From NCBI GenBank assembly GCA_000014925.1, contig CP000474.1, forward strand, positions 1,736,001 to 1,800,000: a DNA stretch of 64,000 nucleotides. The letters are read 5' to 3'. The notes beneath the pieces are model-generated. The model did not search any database and was not told the DNA's origin. It saw nothing but the letters and a program-made list of their open reading frames with translations. Origin of the DNA: Paenarthrobacter aurescens TC1 (GTDB lineage Bacteria; Actinomycetota; Actinomycetes; Actinomycetales; Micrococcaceae). Made by a program: the position numbers and the translations under genes. Shown here in pieces: positions 1-8,959 of the stretch. Positions within the stretch are counted from its first letter, which is position 1. Each line of letters opens with the position of its first letter.

Positions 1-261
1 GACGTCCTGGTCAAGCCCGATGACCTCGCAGCAGTACTTGCCGCGATGAAGGGCCAGGAATCACCCGCTGCGCCCGACGCGCATACCGCCGCGCTGAGCG
101 ATAACGCGAACTCGAACATCGCCGTCGGCGGTTATGCCGAAGACCTTGTGCAGGCGGACCTGGACAACCGGACGCAGGCCATCGAATACTACGACGGCGC
201 CGATGGCCCGAATGATGACGAAGAGGGCGGCGAGGACGCCTGGTCGCTCACGGGGCGTTAG
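1..261 (+). CDS. ftsK: DNA translocase FtsK, C-terminal end (5' truncated)
   Basis: The frame is open from the first base of the window, so the start lies upstream. The 86 visible residues begin DVLVKPDDLAAVLAAMKG, which matches the end of the FtsK gamma (winged-helix) domain, where a VGPSEGSKAR-like segment normally precedes DVLVKP. They end in an acidic tail, then DAWSLTGR. FtsK/SpoIIIE is a membrane-anchored hexameric ATPase that pumps chromosome termini through the division septum. The motor domain is not in the window, so the call rests on this short match and on gene order (ftsK directly before pgsA is usual in Arthrobacter relatives). Confidence 0.75.
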   Translation, partial: DVLVKPDDLAAVLAAMKGQESPAAPDAHTAALSDNANSNIAVGGYAEDLVQADLDNRTQAIEYYDGADGPNDDEEGGEDAWSLTGR

Positions 262-287
262 CCCAAGGAAGGCAGCCCCAAAGAAGG

Positions 288-293
288 TAGCCT
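288..293 (+). promoter_or_regulatory. -10 element for leaderless pgsA
   Basis: TAGCCT lies 6 nt before the GTG start of pgsA, so transcription should begin at or next to the start codon. The same decamer GGTAGCCTAG recurs before dapF. No clear -35 box. Confidence 0.5.
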
Positions 294-299
294 AGTGGG

Positions 300-902
300 G
301 TGACTACAGCCGAGGGTGATAACGCGACTTCCAGCAGTTCCGACGTCTGGAACCTGCCCAACATCCTCACGATGCTCCGCATCGTCCTGGTTCCCTTCTT
401 CGTCTGGTTCCTGGTGGCCGACGACGGCGAATACGGCGTCTGGCGCTGGGCCGCTGTTGTCGCCTTCGCCGTCGCCATCTATACGGACAAGCTCGACGGC
501 GACATTGCCCGGGCGCGGGGCCTCATCACCAACTTCGGCAAGATTGCCGATCCCATCGCCGACAAGCTGCTGATCGGTTCTGCGCTGGTTCTCCTGTCCA
601 TCCTGGGAGAGTTGCCGTGGTGGGTAACTATCCTCATCCTGGTGCGGGAGTGGGGGATAACCGCCCTACGCTTCGTGGTTATCCGGTACGGCGTCATGCC
701 TGCCTCCCGCGGGGGCAAGCTGAAGACAGTGGTCCAAACGGTGGCCATTTTCCTTTACATCCTGCCGCTGAAGGCGATCGCTCCCTGGCTGGGCGACGTC
801 GCCTTCTGGGTCATGATGGTGGCTCTCGCCATCACCCTCTGGACCGGCGTCGAGTACGTCATCCAAGCGCTGAAGCTGCGCGCGGCCGGGCGGCGTGCAT
901 GA
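300..902 (+). CDS. pgsA: CDP-diacylglycerol--glycerol-3-phosphate 3-phosphatidyltransferase
   Basis: This 200-aa integral membrane protein of the CDP-alcohol phosphatidyltransferase family makes phosphatidylglycerophosphate from CDP-diacylglycerol and glycerol-3-phosphate, the committed step to phosphatidylglycerol and cardiolipin. The full family signature D-x2-DG-x2-AR-x8-G-x3-D-x3-D is present (DKLDGDIARARG, then G, D and D at the required spacing, about residues 62-87). Several hydrophobic membrane segments surround it. The GTG start has no Shine-Dalgarno sequence but sits 6 nt after a TAGCCT -10 element, consistent with a leaderless message. The stop overlaps the start of cinA (ATGA), so the two are co-transcribed. 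Some actinobacterial homologues make other phosphatidylalcohols. Confidence 0.9.
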   Translation: MTTAEGDNATSSSSDVWNLPNILTMLRIVLVPFFVWFLVADDGEYGVWRWAAVVAFAVAIYTDKLDGDIARARGLITNFGKIADPIADKLLIGSALVLLSILGELPWWVTILILVREWGITALRFVVIRYGVMPASRGGKLKTVVQTVAIFLYILPLKAIAPWLGDVAFWVMMVALAITLWTGVEYVIQALKLRAAGRRA

Positions 903-1411
903 CGCCCGATGACGGCGCATCCGCCGCTGAACAGACGTCGACGGCGGCAGTGGCTATTGCCATCGGGAACAAACTGACCGTGGCTACCGCTGAGTCACTG
1001 ACGGCGGGCATGGTTGCGGCAGTATTGGCCAACACCCCGGGAGCATCCGGGATGCTGCAGGGCGGCGTGGTTGCCTACCAGAATTCAGTGAAGGCCGGTG
1101 TCCTGGGTGTTTCCCAGCAGCTGCTCTCAGAGGTCGGCTCCGTTGACGGGCAGGTGGCGGAGGCCATGGCCGACGGCGCAAGGCGGGTCTGTGGCGCCGA
1201 TCTTGGGATTTCCACGACGGGGGTGGCCGGACCTGAGCCGCATGACGGCAAAGCAGTAGGCACGGTGTTCATCGGAATTGCCGGGAAATCCGGAACGGAG
1301 TCGTTTGAATACAGTTTTTCGGGGGACAGGCAATCCATCAGGGAACAAGCTTGCGGGGCCGCCTTGGCGCGTCTGCTTGCTGCCCTGAGTGACGTTGGTT
1401 ACCGTTCGTAA
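899..1411 (+). CDS. cinA: CinA-family nicotinamide-nucleotide amidohydrolase (PncC type)
   Basis: This 170-aa single-domain protein matches the CinA C-terminal domain (PncC), which deamidates nicotinamide mononucleotide to nicotinate mononucleotide in NAD recycling. Visible motifs are TVATAESLTAG near residue 27, GGVVAYQNSVKAGVLGV, and ISTTGVAGPEPHDGKAVGTV around residues 115-135. The N-terminal molybdopterin-binding-like domain of full-length CinA is absent, as is normal for stand-alone PncC. The ATG overlaps the pgsA stop in ATGA, implying translational coupling. In several actinobacteria this gene lies, as here, between pgsA and the clp regulator gene clgR. Confidence 0.85.
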   Translation: MTPDDGASAAEQTSTAAVAIAIGNKLTVATAESLTAGMVAAVLANTPGASGMLQGGVVAYQNSVKAGVLGVSQQLLSEVGSVDGQVAEAMADGARRVCGADLGISTTGVAGPEPHDGKAVGTVFIGIAGKSGTESFEYSFSGDRQSIREQACGAALARLLAALSDVGYRS

Positions 1412-1548
1412 AGTAGTCGGGAACAAAAACTGATTGCCAATAGTTGTGTCATTGTGTCGCTTCGGAAGAGCCGGGGCGCCTAGGATGTAAAAACCAACCC
1501 GGTCCGCCAGCCAGCGAACCGGACGAATGAGGGAGCAAGGCGATACAG

Positions 1549-1983
1549 ATGGTAAAGCAGCCCGTATCCGTAAACGGCGTTGTCCGCTGGAAGGATGTGG
1601 GCTTGGCTGATCAGGCACAGAGCGAACAGAAGGAGCGCAAAATGGTTGTACTACGCCACGAGATCGGTGATGTACTGCGCGATGTCCGCCAGCGTCAGGG
1701 CCGTACCCTCCGCGAGGTTTCGCACAGCGCCCGCGTCTCACTCGGCTACTTGAGTGAAGTTGAACGCGGCCAGAAGGAGGCTTCTTCCGAGCTCCTGTCC
1801 TCTATCTGCACAGCCCTGGATGTTCCGTTGTCCCACATGCTTCGCGAAGTCAGCGACCGCGTGGCCGTCGCAGAAGGTGTCGCAGTTCCGGACACTGTTC
1901 CGCAGGAATTCTCCCAGCGTTACGGGCGCGATCTCGACCTCACGGACGACTTCCCGCAAGGAATGCTCTCCGGAGCCAGGTAA
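1549..1983 (+). CDS. clgR: XRE-family transcriptional regulator ClgR
   Basis: The 144-aa protein has a lambda-Cro/XRE helix-turn-helix (about residues 39-95: [20 protein letters not shown] then [20 protein letters not shown]), close to ClgR, the activator of clpP/clpC protease and heat-stress genes in Corynebacterium, Mycobacterium and Streptomyces. Position between cinA and recA also fits. Two starts are possible: 1549 (144 aa), or ATG at 1642 (113 aa, beginning [14 protein letters not shown]), which has the better Shine-Dalgarno (AAGGAGCG) and the usual family length. A perfect hairpin terminator follows. ClgR carries a C-terminal ClpCP degradation signal in other genera; the Ala-containing end GMLSGAR here is not diagnostic. 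Confidence 0.82.
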   Translation: MVKQPVSVNGVVRWKDVGLADQAQSEQKERKMVVLRHEIGDVLRDVRQRQGRTLREVSHSARVSLGYLSEVERGQKEASSELLSSICTALDVPLSHMLREVSDRVAVAEGVAVPDTVPQEFSQRYGRDLDLTDDFPQGMLSGAR

Positions 1984-2003
1984 CCGCTCCACCAGAACCA
2001 TGG

Positions 2004-2038
2004 AAAAGGTCCCCAGCCTCAGGCTGGGGACCTTTTTC
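2004..2038 (+). terminator. Intrinsic terminator after clgR
   Basis: Perfect inverted repeat with a one-base centre (AAAAGGTCCCCAGCCT / AGGCTGGGGACCTTTT) ending in a T run. It lies between clgR and the convergent marR gene, and its A- and T-ended arms allow it to work in both directions. Confidence 0.9.
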
Positions 2039-2076
2039 GTTTGAGTTCGTGGGATGCAGGCGCGGCAGGATGCTGC

Positions 2077-2616
2077 CTAAACGCCCGTGGGCTTGTCCTC
2101 GGCGTCGATTCCAGGTTCCTTCACGTTGAGCACACCGTCGCCGTAGATCGCGTTGAGCCGGCCCATGTAATCAGCCAACGTTTGGACGTCCTCCAGTGGC
2201 CATTCGCCGAGTCGTTCTCGGAACACCTGCCTGCGGGCATCCTGAACCTGGTGCATCTTCTCTTCGCCCTTATCCGTCAACCGGATGGACTGGGCCCTGC
2301 CGTCCTGGGGATCCGCTTCTTTGTACACCAGGCCGATGCTTTCCAGAAAGGCGATCTGGCGGCTCACGGAGGGCTTGCCTACCCCGATGCACGTGGCCAG
2401 GTCAGTGAGCCGGATGGGCCCCTCCCGGCGGATGACTGTGAGGAGTCCATAGGCGGCAGGTTCCATGTCAGGGTGGACCTGGCGAGACAACTGGTGGGAG
2501 ATAGAACGGGCACGGCGCCAGAGCAGGCTCAGCTGGTGTTCAACCTGCTGGAGGGCGTCGTCCGCGGCGTCGCCTGGCACGGCCGCACTTGGCGTGCTCT
2601 GGAGAGGATTGCTCAT
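2077..2616 (-). CDS. MarR-family transcriptional regulator
   Basis: The 179-aa protein has the MarR winged-helix fold: MEPAAYGLLTVIRREGPIRL, then DLATCIGVGKPSVSRQIAFL as recognition helix, then GLVYKEADPQDGRAQSIRLT as wing with the family's D-x-R signature. MarR proteins repress genes for efflux or aromatic/oxidative stress until a ligand binds; no target is evident here. The start at 2616 (MSNPLQS) is preferred over the longer frame from 2667 because the longer one overlaps the divergent DUF3046 gene, and because TAGAAT on the minus strand lies exactly 7 nt before this ATG, predicting a leaderless transcript. It converges on clgR. Confidence 0.82.
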   Translation of the reverse strand: MSNPLQSTPSAAVPGDAADDALQQVEHQLSLLWRRARSISHQLSRQVHPDMEPAAYGLLTVIRREGPIRLTDLATCIGVGKPSVSRQIAFLESIGLVYKEADPQDGRAQSIRLTDKGEEKMHQVQDARRQVFRERLGEWPLEDVQTLADYMGRLNAIYGDGVLNVKEPGIDAEDKPTGV

Positions 2617-2623
2617 GGCAACC

Positions 2624-2629
2624 ATTCTA
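2624..2629 (-). promoter_or_regulatory. -10 element for leaderless marR-type gene
   Basis: Minus-strand TAGAAT, 7 nt before the ATG at 2616. This spacing decides the start codon of the regulator. Confidence 0.5.
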
Positions 2630-2657
2630 GAGTCCGGGGCCATGAGAGACTCTATCC

Positions 2658-2882
2658 GTGAGGGCAAGTGACTTTTGGCGATTGATGGACGATGAATTCG
2701 GGGCAGGCTACTCCCGGGTCCTGGCCAACTCGCTGGTACTCGCCGGCGTTGGCGGACGGACTGCCGTGGAGGCGTTGGCCTCCGGTTATCAGCCCCGCGA
2801 GGTCTGGTTGGCCATGTGTGAGGTCCAGGATGTTCCCCCCGAACGCAGGCTTGGCAGGGATATCAAACCGACTGCCAATTGA
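2658..2882 (+). CDS. DUF3046 domain protein
   Basis: A 74-aa protein that reads as the actinobacterial DUF3046 family: it opens MRASDFWRLMDDEFG, has a central LANSLVLAGVGGRTAVEALA helix pair, and closes with DVPPERRLGRDI. Family members are single-domain, of unknown function, and consistently found directly before recA. The GTG start lacks a clear ribosome-binding site. It is divergent from the MarR gene with 41 bp between starts. A strong hairpin (2906-2932) separates it from the recA promoter. Confidence 0.82.
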   Translation: MRASDFWRLMDDEFGAGYSRVLANSLVLAGVGGRTAVEALASGYQPREVWLAMCEVQDVPPERRLGRDIKPTAN

Positions 2883-2905
2883 ACTCCGGCACCCGATGGT
2901 GACGG

Positions 2906-2932
2906 CGTCCCGGCATGGGACACGCCGGGACG
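2906..2932 (+). terminator. Hairpin between DUF3046 gene and recA promoter
   Basis: Nine-bp perfect stem CGTCCCGGC/GCCGGGACG with a 9-nt loop, followed by only TTGTT. It probably insulates recA from read-through; the T run is poor, so termination strength is uncertain. Confidence 0.5.
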
Positions 2933-2936
2933 TTGT

Positions 2937-2952
2937 TCGAATATCTGTTCGG
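2937..2952 (+). promoter_or_regulatory. LexA (SOS) box of recA
   Basis: TCGAAT-ATCT-GTTCGG matches the actinobacterial SOS box TCGAAC-N4-GTTCGA with two changes. It covers the -35 position (TTCGAA, 2936-2941) of a promoter whose -10 is TATGCT at 2960-2965 (18-nt spacer), so bound LexA would block RNA polymerase. Confidence 0.8.
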
Positions 2953-3140
2953 GTGAGGATATGCTCCTGTGAGAGGAAAATTGATCTCGAAGGACGCATT
3001 CCAGAGCCTCCGGCAGCCCGGTTATCCACATAGCCATTGCCGGCTACTAAAAATGTCAGAGCACCGTAATAGCGTCTGACGTGACAGGAAAGCGGCCCTT
3101 CGGGCCACTCCACAGCGAGAAAGCATCAGAGGTGTGAACC

Positions 3141-4184
3141 ATGGCGGCAACCCCGGATCGTGAGAAGGCGCTCGAAGCAGCGCTTGCCCAGATCGACAAG
3201 CAGTTCGGCAAAGGCTCCATCATGCGCCTGGGTGATGACACCCGCGCGCCGATTGAGGTCATTCCGACCGGCTCCATTGCACTGGATGTCGCCCTTGGCA
3301 TTGGCGGCCTGCCGCGAGGCCGAGTGGTGGAAATCTACGGCCCGGAGTCCTCGGGTAAGACCACCGTTGCGCTTCATGCCGTGGCCAACGCGCAGCGGGC
3401 AGGTGGCATTGCAGCCTTCATTGACGCTGAGCACGCCCTTGACCCGGACTACGCTGCCAAGCTTGGCGTGGATACGGATGCACTCCTGGTCTCCCAGCCG
3501 GACACCGGTGAGCAGGCCCTGGAGATCATGGACATGTTGGTGGGCTCCGGCTCGCTGGACATCGTGGTCATTGACTCCGTGGCGGCCCTGGTACCCCGCG
3601 CCGAAATCGAAGGCGAAATGGGCGACTCCCACGTTGGCCTCCAGGCCCGACTCATGAGCCAGGCATTGCGTAAGATCACAGGCCGCTTGAGCCAGACCAA
3701 GACCACCGCCATCTTCATCAACCAGTTGCGTGAAAAGATCGGCGTGTTCTTCGGATCTCCGGAAACCACCACCGGTGGTAAGGCCCTGAAGTTCTACGCC
3801 TCAGTGCGAATCGACGTCCGTCGTATCCAGACCCTGAAGGAAGGTGCGGACTCCGTCGGTAACCGCACCAAAGCGAAGATCGTCAAGAACAAGATGGCTC
3901 CGCCGTTCAAAATCGCCGAGTTCGACATCATCTACGGTCAGGGCATCTCCCGCGAGGGCGGCATTATTGACATGGGTGTGGAGCACGGCATCATCAAGAA
4001 GTCGGGCTCGTGGTTCACGTACGACGGCGATCAGCTCGGCCAGGGCATGGAGAACTCGCGTCGATTCCTTCGGGATAACCCTGAGCTTGCTCAGGAGCTT
4101 GAGCGCCTGATCAAGGAAAAGCTTGGCGTGGGCGTCGTCAAGACGGAAGAAGATTCCCCGAAACTGAAGGCCGTTGACGGCTAG
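3141..4184 (+). CDS. recA: Recombinase RecA
   Basis: The 347-aa protein is the DNA-dependent ATPase that forms filaments on single-stranded DNA, drives strand exchange and triggers LexA self-cleavage. Visible features are the N-terminal polymerisation helix ([15 protein letters not shown]), Walker [10 protein letters not shown] (about residues 67-75), Walker [23 protein letters not shown], loop L2 [21 protein letters not shown], and an acidic C-terminus. No intein interrupts it. Start: ATG after GAGGTG. A leader of about 165 nt separates it from the LexA-controlled promoter. The stop overlaps the probable TTG start of recX. Confidence 0.98.
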   Translation: MAATPDREKALEAALAQIDKQFGKGSIMRLGDDTRAPIEVIPTGSIALDVALGIGGLPRGRVVEIYGPESSGKTTVALHAVANAQRAGGIAAFIDAEHALDPDYAAKLGVDTDALLVSQPDTGEQALEIMDMLVGSGSLDIVVIDSVAALVPRAEIEGEMGDSHVGLQARLMSQALRKITGRLSQTKTTAIFINQLREKIGVFFGSPETTTGGKALKFYASVRIDVRRIQTLKEGADSVGNRTKAKIVKNKMAPPFKIAEFDIIYGQGISREGGIIDMGVEHGIIKKSGSWFTYDGDQLGQGMENSRRFLRDNPELAQELERLIKEKLGVGVVKTEEDSPKLKAVDG

Positions 4185-4716
4185 AAGAGGGCCGGATCCG
4201 AATTCTTCGGTTGCGGCCGATCCCGAACCTGATCCCGAATCCGTGGCGCGTGCCATCGTGCTGAGGCAGTTGACGATGGCGCCGCGGAGTCGGCTGCAGT
4301 TGTCCCGGAAACTCGCGGAACGCAATGTTCCCGAGGACGTGGCGCAGGCAGTTCTGGATCGCTTCGAAGAGGTTCAGCTGATCGATGATGCTGAGTTTGC
4401 CAGAATGTGGGTCCGGAGCCGCTCGCAAAGCAAAAAGCTTGCCAAGGGTGCCATTCGTCGTGAACTGGCAGACAAAGGCATCGAGTTGGACGCAGCGGAA
4501 GAGGCCCTCTCGCAGCTCAGTGACCAAGACGAGGAATTGGCTGCCCGGGAGCTCGTTCAGCGCAAGCTGCGGCCGGGCATGGATTTGTCAGATCGGGCCG
4601 AGCGGGACAAGTACACCCGCCGGTTTGCATCCATGCTGGCACGCAAAGGGTATGCCCCTTCCTTGGCTTTCAGAATCGTCGGTGAGGTGCTGGCAGAAGC
4701 CGGTACCCTTGAGTAG
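4174..4716 (+). CDS. recX: Regulatory protein RecX
   Basis: A 180-aa RecX, which caps and limits RecA filaments and inhibits RecA coprotease activity. It shows the three-helix-repeat pattern of the family: [50 protein letters not shown], then [20 protein letters not shown]. The frame starts at TTG 4174 inside the end of recA, with AAGG a few bases upstream; GTG at 4241 is an alternative. Overlap with both recA and miaB (TAGTG) indicates one transcript. Confidence 0.92.
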   Translation: MTARRGPDPNSSVAADPEPDPESVARAIVLRQLTMAPRSRLQLSRKLAERNVPEDVAQAVLDRFEEVQLIDDAEFARMWVRSRSQSKKLAKGAIRRELADKGIELDAAEEALSQLSDQDEELAARELVQRKLRPGMDLSDRAERDKYTRRFASMLARKGYAPSLAFRIVGEVLAEAGTLE

Positions 4717-6263
4717 TGAGTTTGACCATTCCCTCCCCAATAGCTGCCACCACTCCTTCTGCTGCGTCCATGACTGCCGGTGAGCCCAAGACCTATCAGG
4801 TTCGGACTTTTGGCTGCCAGATGAACGTCCATGATTCCGAGCGCATGGCGGGGCTGCTTGAAGAGGCCGGTTATGTGCCCGCTGACGGGGAGGTGGCGGA
4901 TGTTGTGGTCTTCAATACGTGTGCTGTCCGGGAGAACGCAGACAACAAACTCTACGGAAACCTCGGTCAGCTGCGGCAGGTCAAAGAGGCGAACCCCGGT
5001 ATGCAAATTGCAGTTGGCGGTTGCCTGGCCCAGAAGGACCGCGAAACTATTGTGAAGAAGGCGCCGTGGGTTGACGCTGTATTCGGAACGCACAATGTGG
5101 GGGCTCTTCCGGCTTTGCTGAACCGTGCCCGTCACAACAATGAGGCGCAACTGGAGATTCTCGAATCCCTGGATGTGTTCCCGTCGACGCTCCCCACAAA
5201 GCGTGACTCAGTGTATGCAGGATGGGTCTCCATCTCCGTGGGTTGCAACAACACCTGCACTTTCTGCATTGTGCCCTCGCTTCGTGGCAAGGAGAAGGAC
5301 CGGCGCCCGGGCGAGATCCTGGCCGAAATCCAGGCACTCGTTGATGACGGAGCTGTGGAAGTAACGTTGCTGGGCCAGAACGTGAATTCGTACGGTGTGG
5401 AGTTTGGTGACCGTCAGGCATTCTCCAAACTCCTGCGTGCTTGCGGTGAAATCGAAGGTCTGGAGCGTGTTCGTTTCACCAGCCCCCACCCCGCTGCATT
5501 TACGGACGATGTCATAGACGCCATGGCCGAGACACACAACGCCATGCCACAGCTGCATATGCCGTTGCAGTCCGGCTCGGACAAAGTGCTCAAGGACATG
5601 CGTCGTTCATATCGCTCCAGCAAGTTCCTGGGGATTCTGGACAAAGTGCGGGACCGCATCCCCCACGCCGCCATCACGACGGACATCATCGTTGGCTTCC
5701 CGGGCGAAACCGAAGAAGACTTCCAGGCGACCCTGGATGTCGTGGAGAAGTCGCGGTTTGCGTCCGCTTTTACGTTCCAGTACTCAAAGCGGCCAGGCAC
5801 GCCGGCCGCAGACCTTCCGGAGCAACTCCCCAAGGCCGTGGTGCAGGAGCGCTACGAAAGGCTCACGGCGCTGCAGGACCGCATTGCTGCAGAAGAGAAC
5901 GCCAAGCAGCTGGGACGGAAGGTGGAGGTCCTGGTCACAGCGCAGTCAGGGCGGAAGGCCGGTGAAACACACCGGTTGTCCGGGCGTTCCAAGGACCAGA
6001 GGCTGGTCCACTTCTCCGTGCCTGCAGGTGCTGAGGCTCCGAGGCCCGGTGACTTCGTCACGGTGACCATTACGGAGGCCGCTGCTTTCCACCTTGTAGC
6101 TGACCCGGCGGGCGCAGACGATTACCTCTTGCGCCGCTCCCGCGCAGGGGATGCCTGGGACCGTTCGCAGGCTGATTCCTGCGGAGTACCCGCAGCAGGA
6201 GCGGCGTCAGGCAAGGCCGGTGTGTCGTTGGGCATGCCGTCGCTGCCAACTCGTCGCGCTTAG
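4716..6263 (+). CDS. miaB: tRNA (2-methylthio-N6-dimethylallyladenosine-37) methylthiotransferase MiaB
   Basis: This 515-aa radical SAM enzyme adds a methylthio group to i6A37 of tRNAs reading UNN codons. Domain order: N-terminal UPF0004/MTTase domain ([18 protein letters not shown]; second cysteine in [13 protein letters not shown]; third in VGGCLAQKD), radical SAM domain with CNNTCTFC (about residues 179-186), and a C-terminal TRAM domain ([14 protein letters not shown] to [14 protein letters not shown]). A long tail after TRAM (about 50 residues) is unusual and low in conservation. The GTG start overlaps the recX stop. miaA, which makes its substrate, follows 19 nt downstream. Confidence 0.96.
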   Translation: MSLTIPSPIAATTPSAASMTAGEPKTYQVRTFGCQMNVHDSERMAGLLEEAGYVPADGEVADVVVFNTCAVRENADNKLYGNLGQLRQVKEANPGMQIAVGGCLAQKDRETIVKKAPWVDAVFGTHNVGALPALLNRARHNNEAQLEILESLDVFPSTLPTKRDSVYAGWVSISVGCNNTCTFCIVPSLRGKEKDRRPGEILAEIQALVDDGAVEVTLLGQNVNSYGVEFGDRQAFSKLLRACGEIEGLERVRFTSPHPAAFTDDVIDAMAETHNAMPQLHMPLQSGSDKVLKDMRRSYRSSKFLGILDKVRDRIPHAAITTDIIVGFPGETEEDFQATLDVVEKSRFASAFTFQYSKRPGTPAADLPEQLPKAVVQERYERLTALQDRIAAEENAKQLGRKVEVLVTAQSGRKAGETHRLSGRSKDQRLVHFSVPAGAEAPRPGDFVTVTITEAAAFHLVADPAGADDYLLRRSRAGDAWDRSQADSCGVPAAGAASGKAGVSLGMPSLPTRRA

Positions 6264-6282
6264 AGACGGATCACAGGACCTC

Positions 6283-7209
6283 ATGTCGTTCACCAGACAG
6301 GAACCTCCTCGGCCTGTCATTGCAGTTGTAGGCCCCACAGGTTCCGGTAAGTCGGATCTGGGCGTCAACCTCGCCCTTGCTTTGGATGGTGAGGTAATCA
6401 ACGCCGACGCCTTGCAGTTTTACCGCGGCATGGACATTGGTACCGCCAAGATCACAGTGGAAGAGCGCAGGGGTGTGCCACACCATTTGCTTGACTCCAT
6501 GGACGTCACCCAGGAGGCCAGCGTCGCAGACTTCCAAGATGAATGCCGCGCTGCCATCAATGACATTCACTCGCGGGGAAAGCGCGCTATCCTCGTGGGC
6601 GGATCCGGATTGTATGTGCGGGCCGCCTTGGATGTGCTGGAGTTTCCCGGCACTGATCCCACACTCCGCAAGGAGCTGGAAGAAGAGTGCGAAAACAACG
6701 GGCTTGCGCCGCTGCGTGCCCGCCTGGAGGAAGTCGATCCCGTGTCGGCGGCCCGCCTCGGCGACGCCCGGCGCGTGATCCGTGCTTTGGAGGTCCACGG
6801 CCTCACTGGGCGCCCCTTTAGTTCGTTCATGCCGCAGCGGGAGTACTTCCAGCCTGCACTGCAGATCGGCCTTGAAGTGGATCGGGAGCAACTAAGGGAA
6901 CGTCTGGCCGTGAGGGTCCATCGGATGGTGGAGGGCGGTCTTCAACAAGAAGTTGAACGACTCGACGCCGTCGGGTTGCGGAGCGGGAAGACAGCTTCGC
7001 GCGCCTTGGGGTATGCCCAGTTCCTGAAGGTTCTTGACGGTGAGATGACCGCAGATACTGCAGCTGAGGAAACCATCGTGGCCACCAGGCAGTTCGCACG
7101 CCGCCAGCTGACGTGGTTCCGGGCGGATCCACGCATCACGTGGCTGGGTTGGCAGGATCCGGAGCTTGTGGACAAGGCGGTCAAGGTGGTCAACGCGGCT
7201 TCGACGTAG
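6283..7209 (+). CDS. miaA: tRNA dimethylallyltransferase MiaA
   Basis: The 308-aa enzyme transfers the dimethylallyl group to A37 of tRNA, producing the substrate of MiaB. P-loop [13 protein letters not shown] lies at residues 14-26, followed by [28 protein letters not shown] and [20 protein letters not shown], all characteristic. The ATG at 6283 is chosen over the longer open frame starting at 6151 because the latter overlaps miaB and adds sequence before the P-loop. Pairing with miaB points to a shared A37-modification operon. Confidence 0.95.
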   Translation: MSFTRQEPPRPVIAVVGPTGSGKSDLGVNLALALDGEVINADALQFYRGMDIGTAKITVEERRGVPHHLLDSMDVTQEASVADFQDECRAAINDIHSRGKRAILVGGSGLYVRAALDVLEFPGTDPTLRKELEEECENNGLAPLRARLEEVDPVSAARLGDARRVIRALEVHGLTGRPFSSFMPQREYFQPALQIGLEVDREQLRERLAVRVHRMVEGGLQQEVERLDAVGLRSGKTASRALGYAQFLKVLDGEMTADTAAEETIVATRQFARRQLTWFRADPRITWLGWQDPELVDKAVKVVNAAST

Positions 7210-7243
7210 CCGATGCAATTTCTGGCCGAACAGGCGCGGCAGG

Positions 7244-7249
7244 TAGCCT
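7244..7249 (+). promoter_or_regulatory. -10 element for leaderless dapF
   Basis: TAGCCT followed by exactly 6 nt and the dapF ATG. The surrounding GGTAGCCTAG is identical to the one before pgsA. Confidence 0.5.
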
Positions 7250-7255
7250 AGAACC

Positions 7256-8224
7256 ATGGATGAAACCGCCGCAGTTCCCGCCCGGCAGGCCGCAACTGCC
7301 GACGTGTCAGTGACACCTCCAAGCCTCGCAGGCCTGACATTTTCCAAGGGTCACGGAACGGGCAATGACTTTGTGCTTATCGCTGATCCCGGGGACGCCC
7401 ATGAGGTCACGGCTGAGCAGGTGGCGCAATTGTGCGACCGCCATGTGGGCATCGGGGGTGACGGCCTTATCCGGGCGGTCCCGTCCCGCTTTCTCCCGGA
7501 AGGCCGCGTTGCCCTGGAGCAGGATCCCCAAGCAGAGTGGTTCATGGACTACCGCAATGGGGATGGTTCGCTTTCCGAGATGTGCGGCAATGGCGTGCGC
7601 GTCTTCGTCCATTTTCTGATCGCGGAGGGTTTGGTGGACCTGGGGCCCGGTCAGACCCTCACTATCGGCACACGCGGCGGCGTAAAAAAGGTTGTACGCA
7701 CGGTCAACGGCTATGCCGTGGATATGGGCCCGTGGGAGTTCCTTTTCCCCGAGGAAGCCACCAGTAAGGCCATGGATGCACTGGTCAGCGCCGAGGGCCT
7801 GGAAGTGCCAAGGCCCGGCCTGTCAGTCAGCATGGGCAATCCCCACACGGTAGTTGCCCTTGCGGAACTTAGCGAGCTTTCAGCCACACAACTGTTCAAG
7901 GCTCCCGTGGTGGACCCCAAGCCCGCCAATGGAACCAACGTCGAGTTTGTGGTCCCCGCCGAGCCGCTGGTGGAGGACGGTGTAGGAACCATCACCATGC
8001 GCGTTCACGAGCGTGGCGTGGGGGAGACACAGTCCTGCGGCACGGGCGCGTGTGCCGCCGCCGTCGCGATCCGTCACTGGGCGGGGGACACAGCCCCGAA
8101 CGACTGGCACGTCAAGGTGCCGGGCGGCGTCGTGGGTGTGAAGTTCTTCCCCGGGGCAGGCGGCCGCGAGCATGTGGAACTTAGCGGCCCGGCCGTGATT
8201 GTGGCTACTGGGACGCTTTCCTGA
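7256..8224 (+). CDS. dapF: Diaminopimelate epimerase
   Basis: The 322-aa enzyme interconverts LL- and meso-diaminopimelate for lysine and peptidoglycan synthesis. It has the pseudo-symmetric two-domain fold with both catalytic cysteines: C in [12 protein letters not shown] and C in [18 protein letters not shown]. The substrate-binding segment [11 protein letters not shown] is near residue 36. It is somewhat longer than the usual 270-290 residues, with about 22 extra at the N-terminus; no internal start is better placed, because the ATG at 7256 has the leaderless -10 spacing. Its last 20 bp overlap the convergent methyltransferase gene. Confidence 0.96.
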   Translation: MDETAAVPARQAATADVSVTPPSLAGLTFSKGHGTGNDFVLIADPGDAHEVTAEQVAQLCDRHVGIGGDGLIRAVPSRFLPEGRVALEQDPQAEWFMDYRNGDGSLSEMCGNGVRVFVHFLIAEGLVDLGPGQTLTIGTRGGVKKVVRTVNGYAVDMGPWEFLFPEEATSKAMDALVSAEGLEVPRPGLSVSMGNPHTVVALAELSELSATQLFKAPVVDPKPANGTNVEFVVPAEPLVEDGVGTITMRVHERGVGETQSCGTGACAAAVAIRHWAGDTAPNDWHVKVPGGVVGVKFFPGAGGREHVELSGPAVIVATGTLS

Positions 8225-8885
8225 CCCGGATGATCCTGAACGTCTTGGACGTACTTTCACGGGAAACCGTGTAAGAACTGTCCAGTTCGGCGGCGAGCCA
8301 TCGCTGGAGGGAGTCCGAGCCCAGGTTCTTCTGCACAACCAACCAGGCGTTGCCTCCCGGGGCCAGCCGGGGCAGCCACGTCAGCAGCAGCGAGTGTAGT
8401 TCGTCCTTGCCGATGCGTATGGGCGGGTTGGACCAGATGGTGTCGAATTCGACGGCGGGATCTACCTCGTGCGGGAGGCTCGCCGCGACGTTCGTGAGGC
8501 CGAGCGCCGTCGCGTTCTCGTTGGTCAGCGCGATGCAACGCTCATTCACGTCCACGGCATGAACGTGGGCATGTGGCGCCATCAGGCCAAGGGTCAGGGC
8601 AATCGGGCCCCAGCCACAGCCGATGTCCAGAAGGTGACCCTTCGGTGACGGCGGTGGAACCTCGGCGAAAAGCACCGCCGTGCCCTTGTCTACACCGTCG
8701 GGACTGAAGATGCCCGATGAGGTCTGCAGATGGCGCGTGGCCCCAGCGAGTTCAACTGTGAGTGGCTTGCGCGTGAACGGTCCTGCCGGTTGGGCGGTGA
8801 AATAGTGTGCAGACTCCATAATTTGCCAGATTAGTTGGCTATCGTCGGCTTGGGAAACCGCCTCCGTCCACGGCAGGGTTGACAA
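8205..8885 (-). CDS. RsmC-like class I SAM-dependent methyltransferase
   Basis: A 226-aa class I methyltransferase of the MTS group, related to RsmC (16S rRNA G1207 N2-methyltransferase). Motif I is [13 protein letters not shown] (about residue 85), motif [12 protein letters not shown], and motif [22 protein letters not shown], the NPPIR signature of N2-guanine enzymes of this subgroup. It has only one catalytic-type domain, as usual in actinobacteria. Start is uncertain: the longest frame uses TTG at 8885; an internal ATG at 8819 would shorten it by 22 residues, but neither has a good ribosome-binding site. It is divergent from the hflX leader and overlaps dapF by 20 bp tail to tail. Confidence 0.8.
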   Translation of the reverse strand: MSTLPWTEAVSQADDSQLIWQIMESAHYFTAQPAGPFTRKPLTVELAGATRHLQTSSGIFSPDGVDKGTAVLFAEVPPPSPKGHLLDIGCGWGPIALTLGLMAPHAHVHAVDVNERCIALTNENATALGLTNVAASLPHEVDPAVEFDTIWSNPPIRIGKDELHSLLLTWLPRLAPGGNAWLVVQKNLGSDSLQRWLAAELDSSYTVSRESTSKTFRIIRVRKASQ

Positions 8886-8892
8886 CGGCTGC

Positions 8893-8898
8893 TAAAGT
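8893..8898 (+). promoter_or_regulatory. -10 element of the hflX leader
   Basis: TAAAGT lies 7 nt before the ATG of a 6-codon ORF, so the leader RNA should begin at that ATG. TTGACA at 8879-8884 is too close (8 nt) to serve as its -35. Confidence 0.5.
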
Positions 8899-8905
8899 GG
8901 AACGC

Positions 8906-8926
8906 ATGTTCTTGATCTTCGAGTAA
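8906..8926 (+). CDS. Six-codon leader ORF upstream of hflX
   Basis: ATG TTC TTG ATC TTC GAG TAA would encode MFLIFE. It is placed 7 nt after a TAAAGT -10 element, so it would be translated from the very 5' end of the mRNA without a Shine-Dalgarno. Ten nucleotides after its stop a stable hairpin begins (8936-8959). About 430 nt of untranslated sequence then separate it from hflX. Short leader peptides followed by hairpins control several ribosome-protection genes by drug-induced stalling, including an HflX-type gene in Listeria; the role here is inference. Confidence 0.45.
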   Translation: MFLIFE

Positions 8927-8935
8927 TCAGCCGAA

Positions 8936-8959
8936 CAACGCCTGATTCATCAGGTGTTG
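8936..8959 (+). promoter_or_regulatory. Hairpin in the hflX leader
   Basis: CAACGCCTGAT pairs with ATCAGGTGTTG (one G-T pair) around a two-base centre: an 11-bp stem starting 10 nt after the leader ORF stop. It has no T run, so it may be an anti-terminator or stalling-responsive structure. The remainder of the leader (8960-9359) is GC-rich with no recognised gene. Confidence 0.5.

Noticed and set aside
2041..2661. Plus-strand 206-aa frame opposite the MarR gene
   Set aside because: It overlaps the whole MarR coding region; no domain and no promoter.
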